Positions 1 to 14,100 of a stretch of 64,000 nucleotides of DNA are shown here, piece by piece. The notes beneath the pieces were generated by a model. It did no database searches, was not told where the DNA came from, and saw nothing but the letters and a program-made list of their open reading frames with translations. The stretch lies in NCBI GenBank assembly GCA_026874595.1, contig CM049318.1, forward strand, positions 45,488,456 through 45,552,455, given 5' to 3'. This stretch comes from Sipunculus nudus (lineage: Eukaryota; Annelida; Sipuncula; Golfingiida; Sipunculidae). The position numbers were made by a program, and so were the translations under genes. Position 1 is the stretch's first letter. Each line of letters opens with the position of its first letter.

Positions 1-1640
1 CAGGTCGCAAACATGGCACAGACTTTCCCAAGCAAATTAACAAGCAAGTATAAAGGGTGTGTGTCACAAGATTGTCACTGTCACAAGATTGTCACAAACA
101 TGGCATAGACTTTCCCAAGCAAATGTACAAGCAAGTATAAAGGGTGTGTGTCACAAGATTGTCACTGTCACATGATTGTCACAAACATGGCATAGACTTT
201 CCGAAGCAAATTTACAAGCAAGTATAAAAGGTGTGTGTCACAAGATTGTCCCTGTCACAAGATTGTCACAAACATGGAACTGATTGTCCAAAGCAAATTT
301 ACAAGCAAGCATAAGGGGTGTGTGTTACAAGATTGTCACTGTCACAAACATGTCGCAAACTTGGCAGAGACCTTCCCAAGCAAATTTACAAGCAAATATA
401 AATGGTGTGTGTCACAAGATTGTCACTGTCACAAGATTGTCATAAACATGGCACAAACTGTCCCAAGCAAATTTACAAGCAAGTATAAAGGGAGTGTGTC
501 ACAAGATTGTCACTGTCACAAGATTGTCACAAACATTGCACAGACTGTCCCAAGCAAATTTAGAAGAAAACATAAAGGGTGTGTGTCACAAGATTGTCAC
601 TGTCACAAACAGGTCGCAAACATGGCACAGACTTTCCCAAGCAAATTAACAAGCAAGTATAAAGGGTGTGTGTCACAAGATTGTCACTGTCACAAGATTG
701 TCACAAACATGGCATAGACTTTCCCAAGCAAATGTACAAGCAAGTGTAAAGGGTGTGTGTCACAAGATTGTCACTGTCACAAGATTGTCACAAACATGGC
801 ATAGACTTTCCGAAGCAAATTTACAAGCAAGTATAAAGGGTGTGTGTCACAAGATTGTCACTGTCACAAGATTGTCACAAACATGGCATAGACTTTCCCA
901 AGCAAATTTACAAGCAAGAGTAAAGGGTGTGTGTCACAAGATTGTCACTGTCAAAAGATTGTCACAAACATGGCATAGACTTTCCAAAGCAAATTTACGA
1001 GCAAGTATAAAAGGTGTGTGTCACAATATTGTCACTGTCACAAGATTGTCACAAACATGGAACTGACTGTCCCAGGCAAATTTATAAGCAAGCATAAAGG
1101 GTGTGTGTCACAAGATTGTCACTGTCACAAACATGTCGCAAACTTGGCAGAGACTTTCCCAAGCAAATTTACAAGCAAATATAAAGGTTGTGTGTCACAA
1201 GATTGTCACTGTCACAAGATTGTTTCAAACCTTGCACAGACTTTCCCATGCAAATTTAAAAGCAAATATAAAAGGTGTGTCACAAGATTGTCACTGTCAC
1301 AAGATTGTCACAAACATGGCATAGACTGTCCCAAGCAAATTTACAAGCAAGTATAAAGGGATTGTGTCACAAGATTGTCACTGTCACAAGATTGTCACAA
1401 ACATTGCACAGACTGTCCCAAGCAAATTTAGAAGCAAGCATAAAGGGTGTGTGTCACAAGATTGTCACTGTCACAAACATGTCGCAAACATGACACAGAC
1501 TTTCCTAAGCAAATTAACAAGCAAGTATAAAGGGTACGTGTCATAAGATTGTCACTGTCACAAGATTGTCACAAACATGGCATAGACTTTCCCAAGCAAA
1601 TTTACAAGCAAGTATAAAGGGTGTGTGTCACAAGATGGTC
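1..1640 (+). repeat. HOR segment, type gamma (partial at window edge)
   Basis: The order of variant monomers from the window start to about 1,640 is the same as at about 30,942-32,580 (offset 30,941) and again at about 36,462-38,100. Shared markers are the CACAATATTG monomer at 1,021 followed by a GTCCCAGGC variant, an octamer-bearing 85-bp monomer and the GTACGTGTCATAAG variant near 1,535. A few single-base differences separate the copies. The segment from 1 to about 830 also matches 1,635-2,470 at an offset of 1,634 bp, so it is part of a local 19-monomer HOR as well. The left end is truncated by the window. Confidence 0.8.
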
Positions 1641-1707
1641 ACTGTCACAAGATTGTCACATACATGGCATAGACTTTCCCAAGCAAATTTACAAGCAATT
1701 ATTAAAG

Positions 1708-1777
1708 GTATGTGTCACAAGATTGTCACAAACATGGCATAGACTTTCCGAAGCAAATTTACAAGCAAGTATAAAGG
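1708..1777 (+). repeat. 70-bp monomer class (17-bp unit lost), example
   Basis: Landmarks at 1,715 and 1,785 are 70 bp apart. One of the two TGTCACAAGATTGTCAC copies is missing and the rest is normal. Further 70-bp monomers lie with landmarks near 2,829, 4,907, 6,377, 8,430, 9,899, 11,879, 13,689, 17,478, 19,112, 20,921, 26,801, 27,219, 29,470, 31,019, 32,739, 34,990, 36,539, 39,643, 40,754, 43,254, 45,150, 47,130, 55,419, 59,756, 60,867 and 63,365, among others. Most share an upstream CAATTATTAAAGGTATG, so one ancestral deletion has been carried along in the HORs. A second lineage with CATGTATTAAAGG and GTCATAAAC (2,829, 4,907, 8,430, 38,168, 41,870, 61,981) looks independent. Confidence 0.9.
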
Positions 1778-3587
1778 GTGTGTGTCACAAGATTGTCACT
1801 GTCACATGATTGTCACAAACATGGCATAGACTTTCCTAAGCAAATTTACAAGCAAGTATAAAAGGTGTGTGTCACAAGATTGTCCCTGTCACAAGATTGT
1901 CACAAACATGGAACTGACTGTCCAAAGCAAATTTACAAGCAAGCATAAAGGGTGTGTGTTACAAGATTGTCACTGTCACAAACATGTCGCAAACTTGGCA
2001 GAGACCTTCCCAAGCAAATTTACAAGCAAATATAAATGGTGTGTGTCACAAGATTGTAACTGTCACAAGATTGTCATAAACATGGCATAAACTGTCCCAA
2101 GCAAATTTACAAGCAAGTATAAAGGGAGTGTGTCACAAGATTGTCACTGTCACAAGATTGTCACAAACATTGCACAGACTGTCCCAAGCAAATTTAGAAG
2201 AAAACATAAAGGGTGTGTGTCACAAGATTGTCACTGTCACAAACAGGTCGCAAACATGGCACAGACTTTCCCAAGCAAATTAACAAGCAAGTATAAAGGG
2301 TGTGTGTCACAAGATTGTCACTGTCACAAGATTGTCACAAACATGGCATAGACTTTCCCAAGCAAATGTACAAGCAAGTGTAAAGGGTGTGTGTCACAAG
2401 ATTGTCACTGTCACAAGATTGTCACAAACATGGCATAGACTTTCCGAGGCAAATTTACAAGCAAGTATAAAGGGTGTGTGTCACAAGATAGTCACTGTCA
2501 CAAGATTGTCACAAACATGGCATAGACTGTCCCAAGGAAATTTACAAGCAAGTATAAAGGGAGTGTGTTACAAGATTGTCACTGTCACAAGATTGTCACA
2601 AACATTGCACAAACTGTCCCAAACAAATTTACAAGCAAGCATAAAGGGTGTGTGTCACAAGATTGTCACTGTCACAAACATGTCGCAAACATGGCACAGA
2701 CTTTCCCAAGCACATTAACAAGCAAGTATAAAGGGTGTGTGTCACAAGATTGTCACTGTCACAAGATTGTCACAAACATGGCATAGACTTTCCCAAGCAA
2801 ATTTACAAGCATGTATTAAAGGTGTGTGTCACAAGATTGTCATAAACATGGCATAGACTTTCCCAAGCAAATTAACAAGCAAGTATAAAGGGTGTGTATC
2901 ACAAGACTGTCACTGTCACAAGATTGTCACAAACATGGCATAGACTTTCCCAAGCAAATTTACAAGCAAGTATAAAGGGTGTGTGTCACAAGATTTTCAC
3001 TGTCACAAGATTGTCAAAAACATGGCATAGGCTTTCCCAAGCAAATTAACAAGCAAGTATAAAGGGTGTGTGTCATAAGATTGTCACTGTCACAAGATTG
3101 TCACAAACATGGCATAGACTTTCCCAAGCAATTTTACAAGCAAGTGTTAAGGGTGTGTGTCACAAGATTGACACTGTCACAAGATTGTTTCAAACCTTGC
3201 ACAGACTTTCCCAAGCAAATTTACAAGCAAATATAAATGGTGTGTGTCACAAGATAGTCACTGTCACAAGATTGTCACAAACATGGCATAGACTTTCCCA
3301 AGCAATTTTACAAGCAAGTGTAAAGGGTGTGTGTCACAAGATTGTCATTGTCACAGGATTGTCACAAACATGGCATAGACTTTCCCAAGCAAATTTACAA
3401 GCAAGTATAAAAGGTGTGTGTCACAAGATTGTCACTGTCACAAGATTGTCACAAACATGGAACTGACCGTCCCAAGCAGTTTTACAAGCTAGTGTAAAGG
3501 GTGTGTGTCACAAGATTGTCATTGTCACAGGATTGTCACAAACATGGCATAGACTTTCCTAAGCAAATTTACGAGCAAGTATAAAAG

Positions 3588-3685
3588 GTGTGTGTCACAA
3601 TATTGTCACTGTCACAAGATTGTCACAAGATTATCACAAACATGGAACTGACTGTCCCAAGCAAATTTATAAGCAAGCATAAAGG
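3588..3685 (+). repeat. 98-bp monomer class (11-bp duplication), example
   Basis: Landmarks at 3,595 and 3,693 are 98 bp apart. The extra 11 bp are an imperfect copy of AAGATTGTCAC (here AAGATTATCAC) directly before AAACATGGAACTG. The same monomer occurs at 5,666, 9,189, 28,763, 34,283, 38,935, 42,633, 59,048 and 62,746, always right after the GCTAGTGTAAAG and CATTGTCACAGG variants. It is the best marker of the alpha HOR. Confidence 0.92.
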
Positions 3686-3772
3686 GTGTGTGTCACAAGG
3701 TTGTCACTGTCACAAACATGTCGCAAACTTGGCAGAGACTTTCCCAAGCAAATTTACAAGCAAATATAAAGA

Positions 3773-3857
3773 TTGTGTGTCACAAGATTGTCACTGTCAC
3801 AAGATTGTTTCAAACCTTGCACAGTCTTTCCCATGCAAATTTACAAGCAAATATAAA
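3773..3857 (+). repeat. 85-bp monomer class carrying ATGCAAAT octamer, example
   Basis: Landmarks at 3,780 and 3,865 are 85 bp apart because the following GT run has lost one GT. This monomer has GTTTCAAACCTTGCACAG in place of the usual middle, and CCCATGCAAATTTAC in place of CCCAAGCAAATTTAC. The octamer ATGCAAAT is at 3,833-3,840. The two features travel together: the octamer is also at 1,248-1,255 and 5,911-5,918, and equivalent monomers recur about once per HOR throughout. An exception is near 24,320, where the GT loss is present without the octamer. Confidence 0.88.
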
Positions 3858-4117
3858 TGGTGTGTCACAAGATTGTCACTGTCACAAGATTGTCACAAAC
3901 ATGGCATAGACTGTCCCAAGCAAATTTACAAGCAAGTATAAAGGGATTGTGTCAAAAGATTGTCACTGTCACAAGATTGTCACAAACATTGCACAGACTG
4001 TCCCAAGCAAATTTAGAAGCAAGCATAAAGGGTGTGTCACAAGATTGTCACTGTCACAAACATGTCGCAAACATGGCACAGACTTTCCTAAGCAAATTAA
4101 CAAGCAAGTATAAAGGG

Positions 4118-6196
4118 TGTGTGTCACAAGATTGTAACTGTCACAAGATTGTCATAAACATGGCATAAACTGTCCCAAGCAAATTTACAAGCAAGTATAA
4201 AGGGAGTGTGTCACAAGATTGTCACTGTCACAAGATTGTCACAAACATTGCACAGACTGTCCCAAGCAAATTTAGAAGAAAACATAAAGGGTGTGTGTCA
4301 CAAGATTGTCACTGTCACAAACAGGTCGCAAACATGGCACAGACTTTCCCAAGCAAATTAACAAGCAAGTATAAAGGGTGTGTGTCACAAGATTGTCACT
4401 GTCACAAGATTGTCACAAACATGGCATAGACTTTCCCAAGCAAATGTACAAGCAAGTGTAAAGGGTGTGTGTCACAAGATTGTCACTGTCACAAGATTGT
4501 CACAAACATGGCATAGACTTTCCGAAGCAAATTTACAAGCAAGTATAAAGGGTGTGTGTCACAAGATAGTCACTGTCACAAGATTGTCACAAACATGGCA
4601 TAGACTGTCCCAAGGAAATTTACAAGCAAGTATAAAGGGAGTGTGTTACAAGATTGTCACTGTCACAAGATTGTCACAAACATTGCACAAACTGTCCCAA
4701 ACAAATTTACAAGCAAGCATAAAGGGTGTGTGTCACAAGATTGTCACTGTCCCAAACATGTCGCAAACATGGCACAGACTTTCCCAAGCACATTAACAAG
4801 CAAGTATAAAGGGTGTGTGTCACAAGATTGTCACTGTCACAAGATTGTCACAAACATGGCATAGACTTTCCCAAGCAAATTTACAAGCATGTATTAAAGG
4901 TGTGTGTCACAAGATTGTCATAAACATGGCATAGACTTTCCCAAGCAAATTAACAAGCAAGTATAAAGGGTGTGTGTCACAAGACTGTCACTGTCACAAG
5001 ATTGTCACAAACATGGCATAGACTTTCCCAAGCAAATTTACAAGCAAGTATAAAGGGTGTGTGTCACAAGATTTTCACTGTCACAAGATTGTCAAAAACA
5101 TGGCATAGGCTTTCCCAAGCAAATTAACAAGCAAGTATAAAGGGTGTGTGTCATAAGATTGTCACTGTCACAAGATTGTCACAAACATGGCATAGACTTT
5201 CCCAAGCAATTTTACAAGCAAGTGTTAAGGGTGTGTGTCACAAGATTGACACTGTCACAAGATTGTTTCAAACCTTGCACAGACTTTCCCAAGCAAATTT
5301 ACAAGCAAATATAAATGGTGTGTGTCACAAGATAGTCACTGTCACAAGATTGTCACAAACATGGCATAGACTTTCCCAAGCAATTTTACAAGCAAGTGTA
5401 AAGGGTGTGTGTCACAAGATTGTCATTGTCACAGGATTGTCACAAACATGGCATAGACTTTCCCAAGCAAATTTACAAGCAAGTATAAAAGGTGTGTGTC
5501 ACAAGATTGTCACTGTCACAAGATTGTCACAAACATGGAACTGACCGTCCCAAGCAGTTTTACAAGCTAGTGTAAAGGGTGTGTGTCACAAGATTGTCAT
5601 TGTCACAGGATTGTCACAAACATGGCATAGACTTTCCTAAGCAAATTTACGAGCAAGTATAAAAGGTGTGTGTCACAATATTGGCACTGTCACAAGGTTG
5701 TCACAAGATTATCACAAACATGGAACTGACTGTCCCAAGCAAATTTATAAGCAAGCATAAAGGGTGTGTGTCACAAGATTGTCACTGTCACAAACATGTC
5801 GCAAACTTGGCAGAGACTTTCCCAAGCAAATTTACAAGCAAATATAAAGATTGTGTGTCACAAGATTGTCACTGTCACAAGATTGTTTCAAACCTTGCAC
5901 AGTCTTTCCCATGCAAATTTACAAGCAAATATAAATGGTGTGTCACAAGACTGTCACTGTCACAAGATTGTCACAAACATGGCATAGACTGTCCCAAGCA
6001 AATTTACAAGCAAGTATAAAGGGATTGTGTCACAAGATTGTCACTGTCACAAGATTGTCACAAACATTGCACAGACTGTCCCAAGCAAATTTAGAAGCAA
6101 GCATAAAGGGTGTGTGTCACAAGATTGTCACTGTCACAAACATGTCGCAAACATGGCACAGACTTTCCTAAGCAAATTAACAAGCAAGTATAAAGG
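4118..6196 (+). repeat. 2,078-bp tandem duplication, copy 2
   Basis: Second copy of the 24-monomer unit. It tracks copy 1 through the 98-bp monomer at 5,666 and the octamer-bearing monomer, with private changes such as CACAATATTGGCAC and CACAAGGTTG near 5,680-5,700. Near 6,113 it has GTGTGTGTCAC where copy 1 has GTGTGTCAC at 4,035, so the 2-bp GT loss is private to copy 1. Past about 6,200 the order no longer follows copy 1. Confidence 0.86.
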
Positions 6197-9100
6197 GTGT
6201 GTGTCATAAGATTGTCACTGTCACAAGATTGTCACAAACATGGCATAGACTTTCCCAAGCAAATTTACAAGCAATTATAAAGGGTGTGTGTCACAAGATG
6301 GTCACTGTCACAAGATTGTCACATACATGGCATAGACTTTCCCAAGCAAATTTACAAGCAATTATTAAAGGTATGTGTCACAAGATTGTCACAAACATGG
6401 CATAGACTTTCCGAAGCAAATTTACAAGCAAGTATAAAGGTGTGTGTCACAAGATTGTCACTGTCACATGATTGTCACAAACATGGCATAGACTTTCCTA
6501 AGCAAATTTACAAGCAAGTATAAAAGGTGTGTGTCACAAGATTGTCCCTGTCACAAGATTGTCACAAACATGGAACTGACTGTCCAAAGCAAATTTACAA
6601 GCAAGTATAAAGGGTGTGTGTTACAAGATTGTCACTGTCACAAACATGTCGCAAACTTGGCAGAGACCTTCCCAAGCAAATTTACAAGCAAATATAAATG
6701 GTGTGTGTCACAAGATTGTCACTGTTACAAGATTGTCACAAACATGGCATAGACTGTCCCAAGCAAATTTACAAGCAAGTACAAAAGGAGTGTGTTACAA
6801 GATTGTCACTGTCACAAGATTGTCACAACATTGCACAGACTTTCCCAAGCAAATTTAGAAGCAAGCATAAAGGGTGTGTGTCACAAGATTGTCACTGTCA
6901 CAAACAAGTCGCAAACATGGCACAGACTTTCCCAAGCAAATTAACAAGCAAGTATAAAGGGTGTGTGTCACAAGATTGTCACTGTCACAAGATTGTCACA
7001 AACATGGCATAGACTTTCCCAAGCAAATTTACAAGCAAGTATAAAGGGTGTGTGTCACAAGATTGTCACTGTCACAAGATTGTCACAAACATGGCATAGA
7101 CTGTCCCAAGCAAATTTACAAGCAAGTATAAAGGGATTGTGTCACAAGATTGTCACTGTCACAAGATTGTCACAAACATTGCACAGACTGTCCCAAGCAA
7201 ATTTAGAAGCAAGCATAAAGGGTGTGTGTCACAAGATTGTCACTGTCACAAACATGTCGCAAACATGACACAGACTTTCCTAAGCAAATTAACAAGCAAG
7301 TATAAAGGGTACGTGTCATAAGATTGTCACTGTCACAAGATTGTCACAAACATGGCATAGACTTTCCCAAGCAAATTTACAAGCAAGTATAAAGGGTGCG
7401 TGTCACAAGATGGTCACTGTCACAAGATTGTCACATACATGGCATAGACTTTCCCAAGCAAATTTACAAGCAATTATTAAAGGTATGTGTCACAAGATTG
7501 TCACAAACATGGCATAGACTTTCCGAAGCAAATTTACAAGCAAGTATAAAGGGTGTGTGTCACAAGATTGTCACTGTCACATGATTGTCACAAACATGGC
7601 ATAGACTTTCCTAAGCAAATTTACAAGCAAGTATAAAAGGTGTGTGTCACAAGATTGTCCCTGTCACAAGATTGTCACAAACATGGAACTGACTGTCCAA
7701 AGCAAATTTACAAGCAAGCATAAAGGGTGTGTGTTACAAGATTGTCACTGTCACAAACATGTCGCAAACTTGGCAGAGACCTTCCCAAGCAAATTTACAA
7801 GCAAATATAAATGGTGTGTGTCACAAGATTGTCACTGTCACAAGATTGTCATAAACATGGCATAAACTGTCCCAAGCAAATTTACAAGCAAGTATAAAGG
7901 GAGTGTGTCACAAGATTGTCACTGTCACAAGATTGTCACAAACATTGCACAGACTGTCCCAAGCAAATTTAGAAGAAAACATAAAGGGTGTGTGTCACAA
8001 GATTGTCACTGTCACAAACAGGTCGCAAACATGGCACAGACTTTCCCAAGCAAATTAACAAGCAAGTATAAAGGGTGTGTGTCACAAGATTGTCACTGTC
8101 ACAAGATTGTCACAAACATGGCATAGACTTTCCCAAGCAAATGTACAAGCAAGTGTAAAGGGTGTGTGTCACAAGATTGTCACTGTCACAAGATTGTCAC
8201 AAACATTGCACAAACTGTCCCAAGCAAATTTACAAGCAAGCATAAAGGGTGTGTGTCACAAGATTGTCACTGTCAAAAACATGTCGCAAACATGGCACAG
8301 ACTTTCCCAAGCACATTAACAAGCAAGTATAAAGGGTGTGTGTCACAAGATTGTCACTGTCACAAGATTGTCACAAACATGGCATAGACTTTCCCAAGCA
8401 AATTTACAAGCATGTATTAAAGGTGTGTGTCACAAGATTGTCATAAACATGGCATAGACTTTCCCAAGCAAATTAACAAGCAAGTATAAAGGGTGTGTGT
8501 CACAAGACTGTCACTGTCACAAGATTGTCACAAACATGGCATAGACTTTCCCAAGCAAATTTACAAGCAAGTATAAAGGGTGTGTGTCACAAGATTTTCA
8601 CTGTCACAAGATTGTCAAAAACATGGCATAGGCTTTCCCAAGCAAATTAACAAGCAAGTATAAAGGGTGTGTGTCATAAGATCGTCACTGTCACAAGATT
8701 GTCACAAACATGGCATAGACTTTCCCAAGCAATTTTACAAGCAAGTGTTAAGGGTGTGTGTCACAAGATTGACACTGTCACAAGATTGTTTCAAACCTTG
8801 CACAGACTTTCCCAAGCAAATTTACAAGCAAATATAAATGGTGTGTGTCACAAGATAGTCACTTTCACAAGATTGTCACAAACATGGCATAGACTTTCCC
8901 AAGCAATTTTACAAGCAAGTGTAAAGGGTGTGTGTCACAAGATTGTCATTGTCACAGGATTGTCACAAACATGGCATAGACTTTCCCAAGCAAATTTACA
9001 AGCAAGTATAAAAGGTGTGTGTCACAAGATTGTCACTGTCACAAGATTGTCACAAACATGGAACTGACCGTCCCAAGCAGTTTCACAAGCTAGTGTAAAG

Positions 9101-11189
9101 GGTGTGTGTCACAAGATTGTCATTGTCACAGGATTGTCACAAACATGGCATAGACTTTCCTAAGCAAATTTACGAGCAAGTATAAAAGGTGTGTGTCACA
9201 ATATTGTCACTGTCACAAGATTGTCACAAGATTATCACAAACATGGAACTGACTGTCCCAAGCAAATTTATAAGCAAGCATAAAGGGTGTGTGTCACAAG
9301 ATTGTCACTGTCACAAACATGTCGCAAACTTGTCAGAGACTTTCCCAAGCAAATTTACAAGCAAATATAAAGATTGTGTGTCACAAGATTGTCACTGTCA
9401 CAAGATTGTTTCAAACCTTGCAGAGTCTTTCCCATGCAAATTTACAAGCAAAAATAAATGGTGTGTCACAAGATTGTCACTGTCACAAGATTGTCACAAA
9501 CATGGCATAGACTGTCCCAATCAAATTTACAAGCAAGTATAAAGGGATTGTGTCACAAGATTGTCACTGTCACAAGATTGTCACAAACATTGCACAGACT
9601 GTCCCAAGCAAATTTAGAAGCAAGCATAAAGGGTGTGTGTCACAAGATTGTCACTGTCACAAACATGTCGCAAACATGGCACAGACTTTCCTAAGCAAAT
9701 TAACAAGCAAGTATAAAGGGTGTGTGTCATAAGATTGTCACTGTCACAAGATTGTCACAAACATGGCATAGACTTTCCCAAGCAAATTTACAAGCAATTA
9801 TAAAGGGTGTGTGTCACAAGATGGTCACTGTCACAAGATTGTCACATACATGGCATAGACTTTCCCAAGCAAATTTACAAGCAATTATTAAAGGTATGTG
9901 TCACAAGATTGTCACAAACATGGCATAGACTTTCCGAAGCAAATTTACAAGCAAGTATAAAGGGTGTGTGTCACAAGATTGTCACCGTCACATGATTGTC
10001 ACAAACATGGCATAGACTTTCCTAAGCAAATTTACAAGCAAGTATAAAAGGTGTGTGTCACAAGATTGTCCCTGTCACAAGATTGTCACAAACATGGAAC
10101 TGACTGTCCAAAGCAAATTTACAAGCAAGTATAAAGGGTGTGTGTTACAAGATTGTCACTGTCACAAACATGTCGCAAACTTGGCAGAGACCTTCCCAAG
10201 CAAACTTACAAGCAAATATAAATGGTGTGTGTCACAAGATTGTCACTGTTACAAGATTGTCACAAACATGGCATAGACTGTCCCAAGCAAATTTACAAGC
10301 AAGTATAAAAGGAGTGTGTCACAAGATTGTCACTGTCACAAGATTGTCACAAACATTGCACAGACTTTCCCAAGCAAATTTAGAAGCAAGCATAAAGGGT
10401 GTGTGTCACAAGATTGTCACTGTCACAAACATGTCGCAAACATGGCACAGACTTTCACAAGCAAATTAACAAGCAAGTAAAAAGGGTGTGTGTCACAAGA
10501 TTGTCACTGTCACAAGATTGTCACAAACATGGCATAGACTTTCCCAAGCAAATTTACAAGCAAGTATAAAGGGTGTGTGTCACAAGATTGTCACTGTCAC
10601 AAGATTGTCACAAACATGGCATAGACTTTCTCAAGCAATTTTACAAGCAAGTGTAAAGGGTGTGTGTCACAAGATTGTCATTGTCACAGGATTGTCACAA
10701 ACATGGCATAGACTTTCCTAAGCAAATTTACAAGCAAGTATAAAAGGTGTGTGTCACAAGATTGCCACTGTCACAAGATTGTCACAAACATGGAACTGAC
10801 TGTCCCAAGCAATTTTACAAGCAAGTGTAATGGGTGTGTGTCACAAGATTGTCATTGTCACAGGATTGTCACAAACATGGCATAGACTTTCCCAAGCAAA
10901 TTTACAAGCAAGTATAAAAGGTGTGTGTCACAAGATTGTCACTGTCACAAGATTGTCACAAACATGGAACTGACTGTCCCAAGCAAATTTATAAGCAAGC
11001 ATAAAGGGTGTGTGTCACAAGATTGTCACTGTCACAAGATTGTCACAAACATGGCATAGACTTTCCCAAGCAAATTTACAAGCAAGAGTAAAGGGTGTGT
11101 GTCACAAGATTGTCACTGTCAAAAGATTGTCACAAACATGGCATAGACTTTCCAAAGCAAATTTACGAGCAAGTATAAAAGGTGTGTGT

Positions 11190-14100
11190 CACAATATTGT
11201 CACTGTCACAAGATTGTCACAAACATGGAACTGACTGTCCCAAGCAAATTTATAAGCAAGCATAAACGGTGTGTGTCACAAGATTTTCACTGTCACAAAC
11301 ATGTCGCAAACTTGGCAAAGACTTTCCCAAGCAAATTTACAAGCAAATTTAAAGGTTGTGTGTCACAAGATTGTCACTGTCACAAGATTGTTTCAAACCT
11401 TGCACAGACTTTCCCATGCAAATTTACAAGCAAATATAAAAGGTGTGTCACAAGATTGTCACTGTCACAAGATTGTCACAAACATGGCATAGACTTTCCC
11501 AAGCAAATTTACAAGCAAGTATAAAGGGATTGTGTCACAAGATTGTCACTGTCACAAGATTGTCACAAACATTGCACAGACTGTCCCAAGCAAATTTAGA
11601 AGCAAGCATAAAGGGTGTGTGTCACAAGATTGTCACTGTCACAAACATGTCGCAAACATGACATAGACTTTCCTAAGCAAATTAACAAGCAAGTATAAAG
11701 GGTACGTGTCATAAGATTGTCACTGTCACAAGATTGTCACAAACATGGCATAGACTTTCCCAAGCAAATTTACAAGCAAGTATAAAGGGTGTGTGTCACA
11801 AGATGGTCACTGGCACAAGATTGTCACATACATGGCATAGACTTTCCCAAGCAAATTTACAAGCAATTATTAAAGGTATGTGTCACAAGATTGTCACAAA
11901 CATGGCATAGACTTTCCGAAGCAAATTTACAAGCAAGTATAAAGGGTGTGTGTCACAAGATTGTCACTGTCACATGATTGTCACAAACATGGCATAGACT
12001 TTCCTAAGCAAATTTACAAGCAAGTATAAAAGGTGTGTGTCACAAGATTATCTCTGTCACAAGATTGTCAGAAACATGGAACTGACTGTCCAAAGCAAAT
12101 TTACAAGCAAGTATAAAGGGTGTGTGTTACAAGATTGTCACTGTCACAAACATGTCGCAAACTTGGCAGAGACCTTCCCAAGCAAATTTAGAAGCAAGCA
12201 TAAAGGGTGTGTGTCACAAGATTGTCACTGTCACAAACATGTCGCAAACATGGCACAGACTTTCCCAAGCAAATTAACAAGCAAGTATAAAGGGTGTGTG
12301 TCACAAGATTGTCACTGTCACAAGATTGTCACAAACATGGCATAGACTTTCCCAAGCAAATTTACAAGCAAGTATAAAGGGTGTGTGTCACAAGATTGTC
12401 ACTGTCACAAGATTGTCACAAACATGGCATAGACTTTCCCAAGCAATTTTACAAGCAAGTGTAAAGGGTGTGTGTCACAAGATTGTCATTGTCACAGGAT
12501 TCTCAAAAACATGGCATAGACTTTCCTAAGCAAATTTACAAGCAAGTATAAAAGGTGTGTGTCACAAGATTGCCACTGTCACAAGATTGTCACAAACATG
12601 GAACTGACTGTCCCAAGCAATTTTACAAGCAAGTGTAAAGGGTGTGTGTCACAAGATTGTCATTGTCACAGGATTGTCACAAACATGGCATAGACTTTCC
12701 CAAGCAAATTTACAAGCAAGTATAAAAGGTGTGTGTCACAAGATTGTCACTGTCACAAGATTGTCACAAACATGGAACTGACTGTCCCAAGCAAATTTAT
12801 AAGCAAGCATAAAGGGTGTGTGTCACAAGATTGTCACTGTCACAAGATTGTCACAAACATGGCATAGACTTTCCCAAGCAAATTTACAAGCAAGAGTAAA
12901 GGGTGTGTGTCACAAGATTGTCACTGTCAAAAGATTGTCACAAACTTGGCATAGACTTTCCAAAGCAAATTTACGAGCAAGTATAAAAGGTGTGTGTCAC
13001 AAATATTGTCACTGTCACAAGATTGTCACAAACATGGAACTGACTGTCCCAAGCAAATTTATAAGCAAGCATAAACGGTGTGTGTCACAAGATTGTCACT
13101 GTCACAAACATGTCGCAAACTTGGCAGAGACTTTCCCAAGCAAATTTACAAGCAAATATAAAGGTTGTGTGTCACAAGATTGTCACTGTCACAAGATTGT
13201 TTCAAACCTTGCACAGACTTTCCCATGCAAATTTACAAGCAAATATAAATGGTGTGTCACAAGATTGTCACTGTCACAAGATTGTCACAAACATGGCATA
13301 GACTGTCCCAAGCAAATTTACAAGCAAGTATAAAGGGATTGTGTCACAAGATTGTCACTGTCACAAGATTGTCACAAACATTGCACAGACTGTCCGAAGC
13401 AAATTTAGAAGCAAGCATAAAGGGTGTGTGTCACAAGATTGTCACTGTCACAAACATGTCGCAAACATGGCACAGACTTTCCTAAGCAAATTAACAAGCA
13501 AGTATAAAGGGTACGTGTCATAAGATTGTCACTGTCACAAGATTGTCACAAACATGGCATAGACTTTCCCAAGCAAATTTACAAGCAAGTATAAAGGGTG
13601 TGTGTCACAAGATGGTCACTGTCACAAGATTGTCACATACATGGCATAGACTTTCCCAAGCAAATTTACAAGCAATTATTAAAGGTATGTGTCACAAGAT
13701 TGTCACAAACATGGCATAGACTTTCCGAAGCAAATTTACAAGCAAGTATAAAGGGTGTGTGTCATAAGATTGTCACTGTCACATGATTGTCACAAACATG
13801 GCATAGACTTTCCTAAGCAAATTTACAAGCAAGTATAAAAGGTGTGTGTCACAAGATTGTCCCTGTCACAAGATTGTCACAAACATGGAACTGACTGTCC
13901 AAAGCAAATTTACAAGCAAGCATAAAGGGTGTGTGTTACAAGATTGTCACTGTCACAAACATGTCGCAAACTTGGCAGAGACCTTCCCAAGCAAATTTAC
14001 AAGCAAATATAAATGGTGTGTGTCACAAGATTGTCACTGTCACAAGATTGTCATAAACATGGCATAAACTGTCCCAAGCAAATTTACAAGCAAGTATAAA

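Larger units (their letters stand above)
2040..4118 (+). repeat. 2,078-bp tandem duplication, copy 1
   Basis: This unit is followed immediately by a near-identical copy. Landmarks at 2,051, 2,302, 2,565, 3,068, 3,588 and 3,857 all recur 2,078 bp later. The length equals 24 monomers (2,088 bp) minus 17 bp for one 70-bp monomer, plus 11 bp for one 98-bp monomer, minus 2 bp for each of two 85-bp monomers, which gives exactly 2,078. The copies differ at few positions, for example GTCACAAGG versus GTCACAAGA near 3,700/5,778. Boundaries are uncertain within about one monomer. Confidence 0.88.
1640..11100 (+). repeat. HOR block, type alpha with internal duplications
   Basis: This block is defined by 98-bp monomers at 3,588, 5,666 and 9,189, each preceded by a variant carrying GACCGTCC and GCTAGTGTAAAG. 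Within it, about 2,040-4,118 and 4,118-6,196 are tandem copies, and about 5,146-6,800 recurs at 8,669-10,325 (offset 3,523, later 3,524). About 1,364-2,470 recurs at 7,139-8,160 with offset 5,775; from about 2,565 onward the offset is 5,601. The 174-bp change in offset is the loss of exactly two monomers from the later copy. The block grades into type beta near 10.5-11.1 kb. Confidence 0.82.
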
